A stretch of 64,000 bases of DNA from A07HB70 sp964512675 (GTDB taxonomy: Archaea; Halobacteriota; Halobacteria; Halobacteriales; Haloferacaceae). The stretch lies in NCBI GenBank assembly GCA_964512675.1, contig CAZEJR010000011.1:1-64000 (forward strand), in the 5' to 3' direction. This document shows positions 41,335-49,721 of the stretch, one piece after another. Numbering within the stretch: the stretch's first letter is position 1; every line of letters begins with the position of its first letter. Under the pieces are notes generated by a model. That model saw only the letters and a program-made list of their open reading frames with translations, did no database searches and was not told the origin of the DNA. Made by a program: the position numbers and the translations under genes.

Positions 41335-42630
41335 GTGACCGACTGGATCGGCGAGACGTTCACGAGCGCCGTCGGCTGGACCCACCTGGAGCGGCTGGTC
41401 GACGCCGGGAGCCGGATGGCCGGGAGCACGGACGAGCGCCGCGCCGCCGAGGCGACGCGGGACGCCCTCGCCGCGGCTGGCGCGCACGACGCGCACCTCT
41501 CCGGGTTCGACGTCCACGGCTGGACCCGCGGGTCGTCGGCGGTACGGGCCGACGGCGACCCCGTCGCCCGCGACGCGGTCGCACTCCCGCGGAGCCCGTC
41601 CGGCGAGGCGACCGGGCGGCTGGTCGACGTCGGCCACGGCCTGCCCGAGGACTTCGACCGCGACCTCTCGGGTGCCGTCGTCATGGCGCGGACGGACGTC
41701 CCCGACTGGCAGGACCGGTTCGTCCACCGGCGCGAGAAGTACTGTCGCGCCGTCGAAGCCGGCGCGACGGCGTTCGTCTTCCGTAACCACGTCCCCGGCT
41801 GTCTCGCACCGACCGGCAGCGTCGCGGGGAGAGACGACCCGCTCGGGCCCGTCCCGGCGGTCGGCGTCTCGAAGGAGGACGGCGCGCGGCTGGCCCGCCG
41901 GCACGCGGGCGACCCCGTAGCCGTCGCCGTCGACGCCGACTCCGGACCGGCGACGAGCCAGAACGTCCACGCCGACGTCGGCCCCGACACGGACGAGGCG
42001 GTCCTCCTGACGAGCCACGTCGACGCCCACGACATCGCCGAGGGCGCGCGCGACAACGGCGCGGGGACGGCGACCGTCGTCGAGGTCGTCCGGGCGCTGG
42101 CGGACCGCGGTGGCCTCGACCGGCGTGTCCACGTCGCCTGTTTCGGCGCGGAGGAGGTCGGACTGGTCGGGTCGACCCACGCCGCGTCCGCCCCGCTCGA
42201 CGACGTCCGCGCCGTCGTCAACCTCGACGGCGTCTGCGGCGCCCGGACGCTCGCGCTCGTCACAAACGGGTTCGAGGGGTTCGAGGCAGCCGCAGACCGG
42301 GTACGCGAGCGGTTCGACCACCCGATCGCCGTCAGCCCGGAGCTGATGCCACACAGCGACCACTGGCCGTACGTCGCCCGTGGAGTGCCGGGCGTCCACG
42401 CCACGAGCGACACCGACGACGCGGGCCGGGGCTGGGGTCACACCCGCGCCGACACGCTGGACAAGCTCGCGCCGCGGACGCTCCGCGAGCAGGCGGTACT
42501 GTTGACCGAACTCGTCGTCGCCGTCGCCGCCGACCCGCCGGCCCGACGGTCGCCGGACGCCGTGGCGGCGCAGGCCGAGGCGGAGGCCCACGCCGAGGGG
42601 ATGCGCGTCGCCGGCGACTGGCCGTTCTAG
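41335..42630 (+). CDS. M28-family zinc aminopeptidase
   Basis: This 431-residue M28 metallopeptidase has co-catalytic zinc ligands in order. HVDAHDIAEGARDNGAG holds the His and bridging Asp (about 224-240), FGAEEVGLVGS the catalytic and ligand Glu pair, NLDGVCGA the Asp and MPHSDHWPYV the last His. An inserted PA-like region (SGAVVMARTDVPDWQ, KYCRAVEAGATAFVFRN) lies between the N-terminal helix and the catalytic core, as in aminopeptidase Y types. No signal peptide is visible, so it is probably cytosolic. GTG 41335 gives an acidic start (VTDWIGETF). It would remove N-terminal amino acids from peptides. Confidence 0.87.
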   Translation: MTDWIGETFTSAVGWTHLERLVDAGSRMAGSTDERRAAEATRDALAAAGAHDAHLSGFDVHGWTRGSSAVRADGDPVARDAVALPRSPSGEATGRLVDVGHGLPEDFDRDLSGAVVMARTDVPDWQDRFVHRREKYCRAVEAGATAFVFRNHVPGCLAPTGSVAGRDDPLGPVPAVGVSKEDGARLARRHAGDPVAVAVDADSGPATSQNVHADVGPDTDEAVLLTSHVDAHDIAEGARDNGAGTATVVEVVRALADRGGLDRRVHVACFGAEEVGLVGSTHAASAPLDDVRAVVNLDGVCGARTLALVTNGFEGFEAAADRVRERFDHPIAVSPELMPHSDHWPYVARGVPGVHATSDTDDAGRGWGHTRADTLDKLAPRTLREQAVLLTELVVAVAADPPARRSPDAVAAQAEAEAHAEGMRVAGDWPF

Positions 42631-42654
42631 CGGCTCGCACGCAGCACCGCGCCG

Positions 42655-42900
42655 TCCCGGGCGTGTCGGCCGCGAGGCCGTAGACGAACAGGTCACCCGA
42701 CGGTTCGAAGAACACGTCGGAGGGGAAGACGAGACCGTCGCGCCGGTGAGGCGCATCCCCGTCTCGCCCGTCCGGTCGGCGTTCAGCTGTCGGATCGCCC
42801 GCAGTGACCCCGACGTAGAGCGCGCCGTCGGCTCCGAACGCGAGGGTCTCCGGCACCCGCTCGCCCGGTGCCGTGACACCCGTCTCGACCTCCAGCGCGA
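42655..42900 (-). pseudogene. Beta-propeller (SMP-30/sugar dehydrogenase-like) remnant
   Basis: After an in-frame TGA the minus strand reads VALEVETGVTAPGERV, PETLAFGADGALYVGV, then in a second frame SLRAIRQLNADRTGETG. Back in the first frame it reads GLVFPSDVFFEPSGDLFVYG and LAADTPG. These are consecutive strands of propeller blades, so at least two frameshifts separate parts of one former gene. Neither end is complete. The parent could be a gluconolactonase- or PQQ-type protein. Confidence 0.55.
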
Positions 42901-42951
42901 CGCCACGTCAGCCGCCGGTCGGTCACCGACGACCCCGAGGTCGAGGGCGGC

Positions 42952-43482
42952 TCATGACTGTCCGTCGCGCCCCGTCTCGACGGGCGCCTCGGCGACGGAC
43001 ACGTCCAGCAGTGCCTCGTCTGCCTCGTCGTCGTAGACGAGGACCTCGCCGGCGACGACGAGGGCGGTGCCGCGCGTCGGCCCGACGACGACCGGGTCAC
43101 CGACCGCTATCGACGAGTGCGCGCCGGAGAAGCGGACCAGCGCGCGACAGACCGACGGGTGGTTGACGTTCCGGAACGATATCTCGTCGACCGTCACGTC
43201 GAGACGGTCGAACGCGTGGGCGAGCGTGAGCGACTCGCCGCCCTCCGGCTCTCCGCCGCCGAGCGCCTCCTTCGCGGCGGGAGTCGGCTCGTACCCTCCC
43301 TGTGGGCCGGTGACTCCCTCGACGAGGCCGAGCGTCCCCAGCACCTGCATGTGGTTGTGGACCGTCCCCGGATGACGATCGAGCTCGTCGGCGATCTCCT
43401 CTGCGGTCACCAGCGCGTTCGTCCGGCGGTGCCCGTCGACCAGCGTGCCGAGTATCTCGCGCTGACGCGCCGTCAGATCCAT
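42952..43482 (-). CDS. Rrf2-like winged-helix regulator with C-terminal ligand domain
   Basis: The 176-residue protein starts MDLTARQREILGTLVDGHR, a winged-helix. Its recognition region is EEIADELDRHPGTVHNHMQV with wing TGPQGGYEPTP, as in haloarchaeal Rrf2/BadM-type regulators. The C-terminal 90 residues (TLAHAFDRLDVTVDEISFRN, HPSVCRALVRF, LVVAGEVLVYDDEAD) form an unrecognised small beta domain, perhaps for effector binding. One Cys remains, too few for an Fe-S cluster. ATG 43482 was chosen over a longer basic N-terminus. It is divergent from a zinc-ribbon gene and may control it. Confidence 0.75.
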   Translation of the reverse strand: MDLTARQREILGTLVDGHRRTNALVTAEEIADELDRHPGTVHNHMQVLGTLGLVEGVTGPQGGYEPTPAAKEALGGGEPEGGESLTLAHAFDRLDVTVDEISFRNVNHPSVCRALVRFSGAHSSIAVGDPVVVGPTRGTALVVAGEVLVYDDEADEALLDVSVAEAPVETGRDGQS

Positions 43483-43574
43483 CGCGTGTCGACCGTCCGT
43501 ACCGCGGGCGCCGACATACGCCTTTGGGTCCCCGGCACCGGAGGCCTCAACAGCCTCCGGCACCGTAGTCGAAC

Positions 43575-43967
43575 GTGGCGACCGAGACATACCGGTGCCT
43601 GCGCTGTCAGGAGCACACCGTCACGCGCGCGTTCGACGTCTCGCACATCTCCGTGACCTGCCCCGTCTGCGGGTCGTTCGAGCGGCTCGTCAACGAGCGC
43701 GTCGTCGAGCGGTTCCGGGGGCTGGAGGAGTCGCCGCCGGAGAGCCTCGACTGGCACCGCCTCGGTCGGCGGGAGAAGCTGTTCGTCGCCGAGCGCGTCG
43801 TCCGTCGGGGCCGCGACCCGAGCGAGTTCACCGTCGAGGGCGTGAGCGACGACGCGGGCGTGACAGCCGGTAGACACGAAGGCCCCGACGACGAGACGGC
43901 AGAGAGTGCCGGCGAGGAGCGCGGTGAGACTCCGCCCACGACCGGCGACGAGCCGACACCCGACTGA
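43575..43967 (+). CDS. Zinc-ribbon protein with disordered acidic tail
   Basis: The 130-residue product has TYRCLRCQEHTVTRAFDV and VTCPVCGSFERLVNE, giving a CxxC-x17-CxxC zinc ribbon at about 8-31. A helical middle follows (ESLDWHRLGRREKLFVAE and VRRGRDPSEFTVEGV), and then a Gly/Glu/Thr-rich disordered tail. It looks like a haloarchaeal zinc-ribbon family member; its function is unknown. GTG 43575 lies about 50 nt before a DsbA-like gene's upstream region on the same strand and 92 nt from the divergent Rrf2-like gene. Confidence 0.7.
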   Translation: MATETYRCLRCQEHTVTRAFDVSHISVTCPVCGSFERLVNERVVERFRGLEESPPESLDWHRLGRREKLFVAERVVRRGRDPSEFTVEGVSDDAGVTAGRHEGPDDETAESAGEERGETPPTTGDEPTPD

Positions 43968-44015
43968 CCGCCGGGGTTCGCTGCCGTCTTTACTCGCGGC
44001 CCCGTACGTCGATCC

Positions 44016-44636
44016 GTGTCCGACCAGACGATCACGGTGTACTCGGACTACGTCTGCCCGTTTTGCTACCTCGGCCGGGCGTCGCTCGACCGCTACCGGG
44101 CGACGCGCGACGACCCGCTGTGGATCGACTGGCACCCGTTCGACCTCCGTGCACAGAAGCGCCGGCCCGACGGGAGCATCGACCACTCGGTCGACGACGG
44201 GAAAGACGACGACTACTTCGAGCAGGCACGGGCGAACGTCCGTCGTCTCGCCGACGAGTACGACGTCGAGATGACCGTCGAGATCGCCCGTGACGTCGAC
44301 TCCCTGCCCGCACAGGTCGTCTCGTACTCCCTGCGCGAGGGGGCCGACTACGAGACGTGGCTGGCCTTCGACGAGGCCGTCTTCGACGCGCTCTGGACCG
44401 AGGGCACAGACGTCGGCGAGGAGGACCTGCTGGTCGACCTCGCGGCAGAGGCCGGCGCCGATACGGCTGTGGTTCGGGCGGCGCTAGACGACGAGGCGCT
44501 CCGCGAGGAGCTCCGGACGGCGTTCGACGCCGCCCGGCAGGCGGGCGTCACGGGCGTCCCGACGTTCGTCGCCGACGGCGACGCGGCCCGCGGCGCGGTG
44601 CCGCCCGAGCATCTCGAACGGCTGGCCGAGGGGTAG
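44016..44636 (+). CDS. DsbA-family oxidoreductase (FrnE-like)
   Basis: This 206-residue thioredoxin-fold protein has an inserted helical domain. The redox motif is DYVCPFCYLG (CPFC, about 12-15). The cis-Pro loop GVTGVPTFV lies near residue 180. WHPFDLRAQKRRPDG and the helical insert fit the FrnE/2-hydroxychromene-2-carboxylate isomerase branch. No signal peptide is present, so it acts in the cytosol, possibly in polyketide-type chemistry or disulfide exchange. The start is GTG 44016, in the same orientation as the zinc-ribbon gene before it (48-nt gap). Confidence 0.87.
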   Translation: MSDQTITVYSDYVCPFCYLGRASLDRYRATRDDPLWIDWHPFDLRAQKRRPDGSIDHSVDDGKDDDYFEQARANVRRLADEYDVEMTVEIARDVDSLPAQVVSYSLREGADYETWLAFDEAVFDALWTEGTDVGEEDLLVDLAAEAGADTAVVRAALDDEALREELRTAFDAARQAGVTGVPTFVADGDAARGAVPPEHLERLAEG

Positions 44637-44669
44637 CCGACGACCACCGGCCCGGCGGGACGACGCCGC

Positions 44670-45443
44670 TCAGAGCCCCGCCGTCACCAGCCGAACGCCG
44701 ACGACCAGGAGGAGACCGAGCACCGCCCGGGTCCGCCAGCGCCCGGGCACCCGGCTCCGGAGCCGCGTCCCGGCGGCGACGCCGGCGAGCGCCGGCCCCG
44801 CCGCCGCCGCGGAGGCGAGCGCGAGCGCGGCGCTCGGGTAGAGCCCGAGGACGGCGGCGGCGCCGACGCGGACGCCGTTGAGACCGAGAAAGGCGAGCGC
44901 GACGACGCCGACGAACGTTCCGTGCGAGAGGTCACAGGACCGGAGGTAGGCGACGAGCTGGACGCCGACGTTCGTCCCGCCGAACAGCAGTCCCGAGACG
45001 AAGCCGACCCCCGCCATCGCGGGGGCCGTCTCGACGAAACACCGCTCCTCGACGGCGCGCCGGCCCGGAAGCGGGACGACCCGACCCGCGACGAAGCCGA
45101 CCGAGAGGACGCCGAGCGCGACCCGGAGCGGGTCTGCCGGCAGGCGACCGAGCGCCGCGAGACCGGCGAGGGTGCCGACCAGCGCGGCGGCGAGAAGCGG
45201 CCAGAACCGTCGCCCACACCGCCGGACCTCGGCGGCGGAGAGCTCCCGGACGAGCGAGCCGTTGACCGCCACGACCGGGAGGATGACGAACACCACCGCC
45301 GTCGCCGGGTCGACGAGCGCCGCGAGCGTCGTCGTCGCGACGAGGGCGAAGCCGAACCCGGCGACGCCGTTGACCGCGCCCGCGGCGGCGACGACGCCGA
45401 CGAGGACGAGCAGGCCCGTCGGTCCGACCGCGTCGAGCACCAC
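44670..45443 (-). CDS. TauE/SafE-type sulfite/organosulfonate exporter
   Basis: The 257-residue protein has about eight spans and the TauE signature. The first repeat has VAAAGAVNGVAGFGFALVAT; the second has VSGLLFGGTNVGVQLVAYL, with the conserved GxxxGxxG patterns. The loop after the fourth span, VVPLPGRRAVEERC, is cytosolic. The family exports sulfite, sulfoacetate or related anions. Neighbours give no direct clue to substrate. It converges on the DsbA-like gene. Confidence 0.85.
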   Translation of the reverse strand: MVLDAVGPTGLLVLVGVVAAAGAVNGVAGFGFALVATTTLAALVDPATAVVFVILPVVAVNGSLVRELSAAEVRRCGRRFWPLLAAALVGTLAGLAALGRLPADPLRVALGVLSVGFVAGRVVPLPGRRAVEERCFVETAPAMAGVGFVSGLLFGGTNVGVQLVAYLRSCDLSHGTFVGVVALAFLGLNGVRVGAAAVLGLYPSAALALASAAAAGPALAGVAAGTRLRSRVPGRWRTRAVLGLLLVVGVRLVTAGL

Positions 45444-45509
45444 TGCTCGTCGTTTCGAGCGCGGGTCAAAAAGGATGCTGTGACGGTCCGCGCGGTCGCG
45501 TCTGGCCGG

Positions 45510-45768
45510 CGTCTCAGTCGTCGCCCGCGCGCTCGGCTACTTGCCCGTCGCGACGAGCGCCGGCCTGCTCTGGTAGCTGCGTGCGTTCGCCCGACGGCTG
45601 CTCGCGGCGCCGTGCCGTGACCGCGTCCGACACCCCACCGTCGGCGTCGGGGCCGCCGGCGTGTTCCTGTTCGCGACGGTGACCGACATCCGTCGGCAGG
45701 GCGGCGAGGTCGAGCGGACGTGCGACGAGACGACCTGGCGGGCGACACCACCGAGACCCGCACCACAG
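45510..45768 (+). pseudogene. Possible nonsense-mutated small membrane protein
   Basis: One plus frame reads VSVVARALGYLPVATSAGLL then W, an in-frame TAG, then LRAFARRLLAAP and TVGVGAAGVFLFATVTDI, ending RRQGGEVERTCDETTW. The two hydrophobic parts and the acidic end suggest a small membrane protein interrupted by one stop codon. There is no clear start. Family unknown. Confidence 0.3.
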
Positions 45769-45771
45769 ACG

Positions 45772-46458
45772 CTACACACGGAGCGCGTCCGCGAGGTCGT
45801 GGAACCCCCCGACGACCGCGTCGGGGTCGACACCGGCGAAGTCCTCCCACGGCTCGCCGTAGCGGTCGACCCACGCGGCCTGCATCCCGGCGTGTTTCGC
45901 GCCGATGACGTCGAACGACGGCCCGGCTGCGTGGAGGATCCGTTCGATCGGCGTCCCGGTTCGGGCGGCGGCGTGGCGGTAGATCCGCGGGTGTGGCTTG
46001 AACGTCTTCACCTCGTCCGCGCTCACTGTGCCGGCGACGTGGTCGGTCAGGCCACCCCCCTCGACGATCGACGACAGCATCGCGGGGTCGCCGTTCGAGA
46101 CGACGTAGACCTCGTAGCCGGCGTCGCGGAGCCGCTCGATCCCGGGTCGGACGTCCTCGAAGGCGTCGAGGTCGTGGTAGACCTCCAGGATCGCGTCCCG
46201 CTCCGCCGCGGGCAGGTCGACGTCGTGGGCCGCGAGCGCGAAGGAGAGCGCGTCGCGGTTCATCTCGTAGAACGGCTGGTAGTAGCCGACGAACGTGCCA
46301 ACCATCGTGTACATCAGCGACCGGGCGCGCCACAGCCGCGACACCGGCTCCGGGTCCGCGACCCGGTCGGCCAGCGCGCGGTCCGCGGCCCGGGGGTCGA
46401 CCAGCGTGCCGTACGAGTCGACGGTGACCGTCTCGACGCGGTCGGTGTCGAGCGCCAT
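45772..46458 (-). CDS. HAD-superfamily 2-haloacid dehalogenase-type hydrolase
   Basis: The 228-residue HAD-IA protein has the nucleophile Asp14 in VTVDSYGTLVD, motif II VYVVSNGDP, the conserved Lys in VKTFKPHPRIYRHA and motif IV PSFDVIGAKHAGM. The DSYGT form (instead of DxDxT) and helical cap match type II L-2-haloacid dehalogenases rather than phosphatases. It would hydrolyse small 2-haloacids through an ester intermediate. ATG 46458 begins the conserved strand. It is unrelated in fold to the DehI-like protein at 19578, so two dehalogenase-type families are present. Confidence 0.82.
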   Translation of the reverse strand: MALDTDRVETVTVDSYGTLVDPRAADRALADRVADPEPVSRLWRARSLMYTMVGTFVGYYQPFYEMNRDALSFALAAHDVDLPAAERDAILEVYHDLDAFEDVRPGIERLRDAGYEVYVVSNGDPAMLSSIVEGGGLTDHVAGTVSADEVKTFKPHPRIYRHAAARTGTPIERILHAAGPSFDVIGAKHAGMQAAWVDRYGEPWEDFAGVDPDAVVGGFHDLADALRV

Positions 46459-46536
46459 ACGCCGGGCTCGCGTGCCCGGGGCAAATGCCTGTGCCTCGTG
46501 AAAAGGACTAATCCACCGCCCCGCCAAGCGACGCGT

Positions 46537-46941
46537 ATGTACCGTGTCGTCGCCGGTGTCGACGAGGACGTAGAGCGCGCGCGCAGATGTGCACAGGCCG
46601 TCGTCGACCTCCCCGGCCCGTCGAGCGACCGGGCGGTGTGGCTTCTCCACTCGTTCGGCGACAACCCCTCCGGCGCGTCCGCGCCACAGGTGCGGTCGGT
46701 GCGCGAGGCGACGGCGATCCTCGAAGACGCCGGGGTCGACCTCGAGGTGCGCGAGTCGAGCGGCGACCCTGCCCGCGAGCTCCTCGACGCCGCCGACGAG
46801 TTGAGCGCGGACCTCGTCGCCGTCGCCGGCCGACAGGAGCGCTCGCCGGCCGGAAAGGCGGTGTTCGGAAGCACGACCCAGGCCGTGATCCTCGAGGCCG
46901 ACCGGTCGGTGCTCGTCGCCGGAGCCACACAGCACGACTGA
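46537..46941 (+). CDS. Universal stress protein (UspA family)
   Basis: This 134-residue USP domain has MYRVVAGVDEDVERA at the N-terminus and ELSADLVAVAGRQER, then KAVFGSTTQAVILEADRSVLV, near the C-terminus. The usual ATP loop G-x2-G-x9-G(S/T) is weakened here (GRQERSPAGKAVFGS), so nucleotide binding is uncertain. USPs aid stress survival in the cytosol. Start is ATG 46537. It is followed 7 nt later by the membrane protein gene, so they may be co-transcribed. Confidence 0.82.
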   Translation: MYRVVAGVDEDVERARRCAQAVVDLPGPSSDRAVWLLHSFGDNPSGASAPQVRSVREATAILEDAGVDLEVRESSGDPARELLDAADELSADLVAVAGRQERSPAGKAVFGSTTQAVILEADRSVLVAGATQHD

Positions 46942-46948
46942 CCGCCCC

Positions 46949-48292
46949 GTGGCGCCGCTCTCCCGCGACGCGTTCGTCGCGGCGCTCTCGCGGCGCTCTC
47001 GTGCCGAGGTCGCGGCGTTCGTCGCGGCGCTGGAGCGCGCCCGCGGCCGGTCGGCACGCGTCGAGGGCGAGACCGTCGTCGTCGCCGACGGGAGCGGCGA
47101 GCGCCGCCTCTGGGTCTACGACCCCGGGCCGCTCGGATCGCGGGCTGCCCGCCTCGCCGGTCGCCGCGCCGACCCGCCGCCGGACGCCGACTGTATCGTC
47201 ACGCCGCTCCGCGACCCGCCGGCTGCCGGCGTTCCGGTCCTCGACGCCGGCGACCTGCGCGACCTCGCGCTGTACGGCGTCCCGGCAGCCGAGCGTGACC
47301 GGCTGTTCCGAACCCACCTCGGGCGCTCCCCGGCTGCCGCGCCGGACGCGGCGACCAGTCTCCGGACGCTCGTCGCCGTCTCTCTGGTCGCACTCGTCGC
47401 CGTCGGCCTCGGCGTCGGAGTCCTCCCGGACGCACGGGACTCCGACGGGCGTCCCGGGGCCGCGCCCGTGTCGACGACGCCGGCCGCGTCGGCCGCGACG
47501 CCGGCAGAGCGGTTCCCGCCGGGACTGACGGACAGACGCGTCGCGAACCCAGCGGCCCTCGGTCGCGCCCACGAGGCGGCGCTGTCAGACCGGTCGTACA
47601 CGCTCCGGTCGACCCGGACGGTCCGGACGTCGGGCGGCGACCTCCGGTCACGGCTGTCGGTGACCGTCCGGGTCGACGAACGGCGGGCGTTTCTCGCACA
47701 CGCAGAGACGGCCGGGCCGGAGGCACCGGTGTTCCTCGGCGACCCGCCGGCCCGCGGCGCCTACTGGTCGAACGGGACGACCTACGCCAGGCGGCTCACC
47801 AGCGACGGCGAGCGGGTGTACAACACGTTCGACCCGGTCGGTCGAGCCGGGACACGGCGCTACTGGACGCGGACCGCTCCGTTCGGCGGGGGCCGCGCCG
47901 GTCCGGCAGAGACGTACGCGACACTCTTCGGCGCGGCGGAGACGCGCACGTTCGTCGCGCGCGAGCCGAACGTCGAGCGTCGACACCTCGTGGCCGCCGA
48001 GGCAATCGCCCCAGCCGCCGTCGAGGGCTCGGACGTCACGGACGTCGCGCTGGAGGCGGAGGTGACGCCAGTCGGTCTGGTTCGGTCGTTCTCGCTCGCC
48101 TACGACGCCACCGTCGACGGCGACCGCGTGACCGTGCGGTGGCAGATAACGTACGAGGACGTCGGGCGGACCGCCGTGTCCGAGCCGACGTGGCTGAACC
48201 GGGCACTCCGGGGCGAGCGGACGAGCGCGAACGAGACGGCGAACGAGAGCGACCCGACGCGCCCGCGAGGACCCGACCGTCTCGCCGTTTAG
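46949..48292 (+). CDS. Protein with endonuclease-like N-domain, one membrane span and beta-rich exported domain
   Basis: The 447-residue product has three parts. The first 125 residues (RAEVAAFVAALERARGR, LWVYDPGPL, ADCIVTPLRDPPAAGVP) resemble the restriction-endonuclease-like folds that begin several haloarchaeal membrane proteins. A catalytic PD-(D/E)xK core is not clear. A single span follows (LVAVSLVALVAVGLGVGVL). The last 270 residues are a beta-rich domain (SYTLRSTRTVRTSGGDL, YWSNGTTYARRL, ANETANESDP tail) resembling haloarchaeal DUF7537-type outward-facing lipoprotein domains. It probably links cytosol and surface. Its stop overlaps the stop of the next gene by 4 nt. Confidence 0.6.
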   Translation: MAPLSRDAFVAALSRRSRAEVAAFVAALERARGRSARVEGETVVVADGSGERRLWVYDPGPLGSRAARLAGRRADPPPDADCIVTPLRDPPAAGVPVLDAGDLRDLALYGVPAAERDRLFRTHLGRSPAAAPDAATSLRTLVAVSLVALVAVGLGVGVLPDARDSDGRPGAAPVSTTPAASAATPAERFPPGLTDRRVANPAALGRAHEAALSDRSYTLRSTRTVRTSGGDLRSRLSVTVRVDERRAFLAHAETAGPEAPVFLGDPPARGAYWSNGTTYARRLTSDGERVYNTFDPVGRAGTRRYWTRTAPFGGGRAGPAETYATLFGAAETRTFVAREPNVERRHLVAAEAIAPAAVEGSDVTDVALEAEVTPVGLVRSFSLAYDATVDGDRVTVRWQITYEDVGRTAVSEPTWLNRALRGERTSANETANESDPTRPRGPDRLAV

Positions 48293-48963
48293 CCGTAGAC
48301 CGTCTCGAACAGGTCCGCGTAGTCCGCGGCTGATCGCCGGCCCGTGACCGCCTCGACGAGTTCGCCGTCGCGGAAACAGCAGACTGCCGGCGCGGCGTTG
48401 ACACCCGTCGCCCGGCAGAAGTCGGGGCAGGACTCGCCGTCCAGCCCCGCGGTCGGCGCGTCGCTCTCGGCGGCCAGCGCCGCGAGCACGTCGTCGAGGT
48501 CGCCCTTGAGCGCGTCACAGGGGTCGCAGTGGCGCTTCCACACCGTCACCACCGCGTCGCCGCCGCCGACGAAGCCGTGCCACGAGCCGTCGTCGACCTC
48601 CTCGAGTCGGTCGGGCACGGGCGAGGCCGGCTCCATCCCCGCGACGACACCCGCCGCGACGGCGAGCCCCTCGACCGGTGGCGGGTCGTCGAGGGACGAC
48701 CGGAGCGCGAGCAGGGCGGCGAGCTCTTCGCCGGTCACGGCCCGTGCGCGCCCGTCGTCCGGGGCGACGTCGAACAGCTCGGCGACCGTCTCGCGGACGC
48801 GCTCCTCGTCGTCGTAGCTGTCCTCGTACACCGCGAGCGTGCGGTCGAACGCGTCTGTCAGGGAGAGCGCGCCGTCTGCCGTCTCCCGGAGGACACCGGC
48901 TGCGACGAGCGCGTCGACCACGGCCCCGGGGTCGTCGGCGTCGAGCGTGACGTCCACGCTCAC
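48289..48963 (-). CDS. Thioredoxin-like protein fused to an N-terminal helical domain
   Basis: The last 95 residues of this 224-residue protein are thioredoxin-like: AVVTVWKRHCDPCDALKGDL holds a CDPC active site and GVNAAPAVCCFRDGELVEAV the cis-Pro strand. An extra CPDFC pair lies between. The first 120 residues (TLDADDPGAVVDALVAAGV, LFDVAPDDGRARAV, GEELAALLALRSSL) are helical and unrecognised. Its GTG start overlaps the stop of livF, so it belongs to that operon. A role in redox control or maturation is a guess from the CxxC motifs. Confidence 0.75.
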   Translation of the reverse strand: MSVDVTLDADDPGAVVDALVAAGVLRETADGALSLTDAFDRTLAVYEDSYDDEERVRETVAELFDVAPDDGRARAVTGEELAALLALRSSLDDPPPVEGLAVAAGVVAGMEPASPVPDRLEEVDDGSWHGFVGGGDAVVTVWKRHCDPCDALKGDLDDVLAALAAESDAPTAGLDGESCPDFCRATGVNAAPAVCCFRDGELVEAVTGRRSAADYADLFETVYG

Positions 48964-49721
48964 ACCCCCAGATACCGCCGACGGGTCTCGTCGTCCTCGC
49001 GCAGCTCCTCGGCGCTCCCGTCGAAGACGATGCGACCCTGGTCGACGACGTACGCCCGGTCGGCGATGCTGATGGCCGCCGCGGCGTTCTGCTCGACGAG
49101 CAGAACCGTCGTCCCGGCCTCGTTGATGCGCCCGATCGCACGCTCGACGCTCTCGACTATCTGTGGCGCGAGCCCCTCGTACGGCTCGTCGAGCATGAGG
49201 AGGTCGGTGTTCTGCCGGAGCGCACGGGCGATGGCGAGCATCTGCTGTTCCCCTCCCGAGAGCGTGCCGGCCGACTGGCTCCGACGCTCGTCGAGACGGG
49301 GGAACTCCTCGTATATCTCCCCGAGGCTCATACCGGTGTGCTCTGCCGACACCGCCTTGCCGCCGAGCAGGTTCGTCCTGTTGCGGTACACCTCCGCGAG
49401 GTGGAGGTTCTCCTCGACGGTGAGGTTCGGGAACACCCGCCGCTCCTCTGGGACGAGCGAGATGCCGTCCATCGACACCTGCTCCGGGCTCTCGTTCGTG
49501 ATGTCGGCACGCTTGAACAGCACCCGACCCTCCCGCACGTCGGGCGGACGCGCCGCAGAGATCGCCCGCAGCGTGGTCGTCTTGCCGGCGCCGTTGCGCC
49601 CGAGAAGGGTACAGACCTCGCCCTCCCGGACACGGAGCGAGAGGCTCCGGAGGATGTGGCTCTCGCCGTAGTAGGCGTCGACGTCCTCGACAGACAGCAG
49701 AGCGTCGCCGGCTGTGCTCAC
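48960..49721 (-). CDS. livF: LivF-type ABC transporter ATPase
   Basis: This 253-residue ABC ATPase has Walker A GRNGAGKTTTLRAI, signature LSGGEQQMLAIARAL and Walker B LLMLDEPYEGLAP, with the YEGLAP form diagnostic of LivF. The H-loop region is replaced by LLVEQNAAAAI as usual in LivF. It would energise uptake of branched-chain amino acids, amides or urea-type solutes. The GTG start overlaps the livG stop and its stop overlaps the start of the thioredoxin-like gene, a compact operon. No working permease is present locally. Confidence 0.9.
   Translation of the reverse strand: MSTAGDALLSVEDVDAYYGESHILRSLSLRVREGEVCTLLGRNGAGKTTTLRAISAARPPDVREGRVLFKRADITNESPEQVSMDGISLVPEERRVFPNLTVEENLHLAEVYRNRTNLLGGKAVSAEHTGMSLGEIYEEFPRLDERRSQSAGTLSGGEQQMLAIARALRQNTDLLMLDEPYEGLAPQIVESVERAIGRINEAGTTVLLVEQNAAAAISIADRAYVVDQGRIVFDGSAEELREDDETRRRYLGV

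Noticed and set aside
46537..48292. USP and membrane protein as one fused gene
   Set aside because: A stop at 46939-46941 and a new GTG at 46949 separate them.
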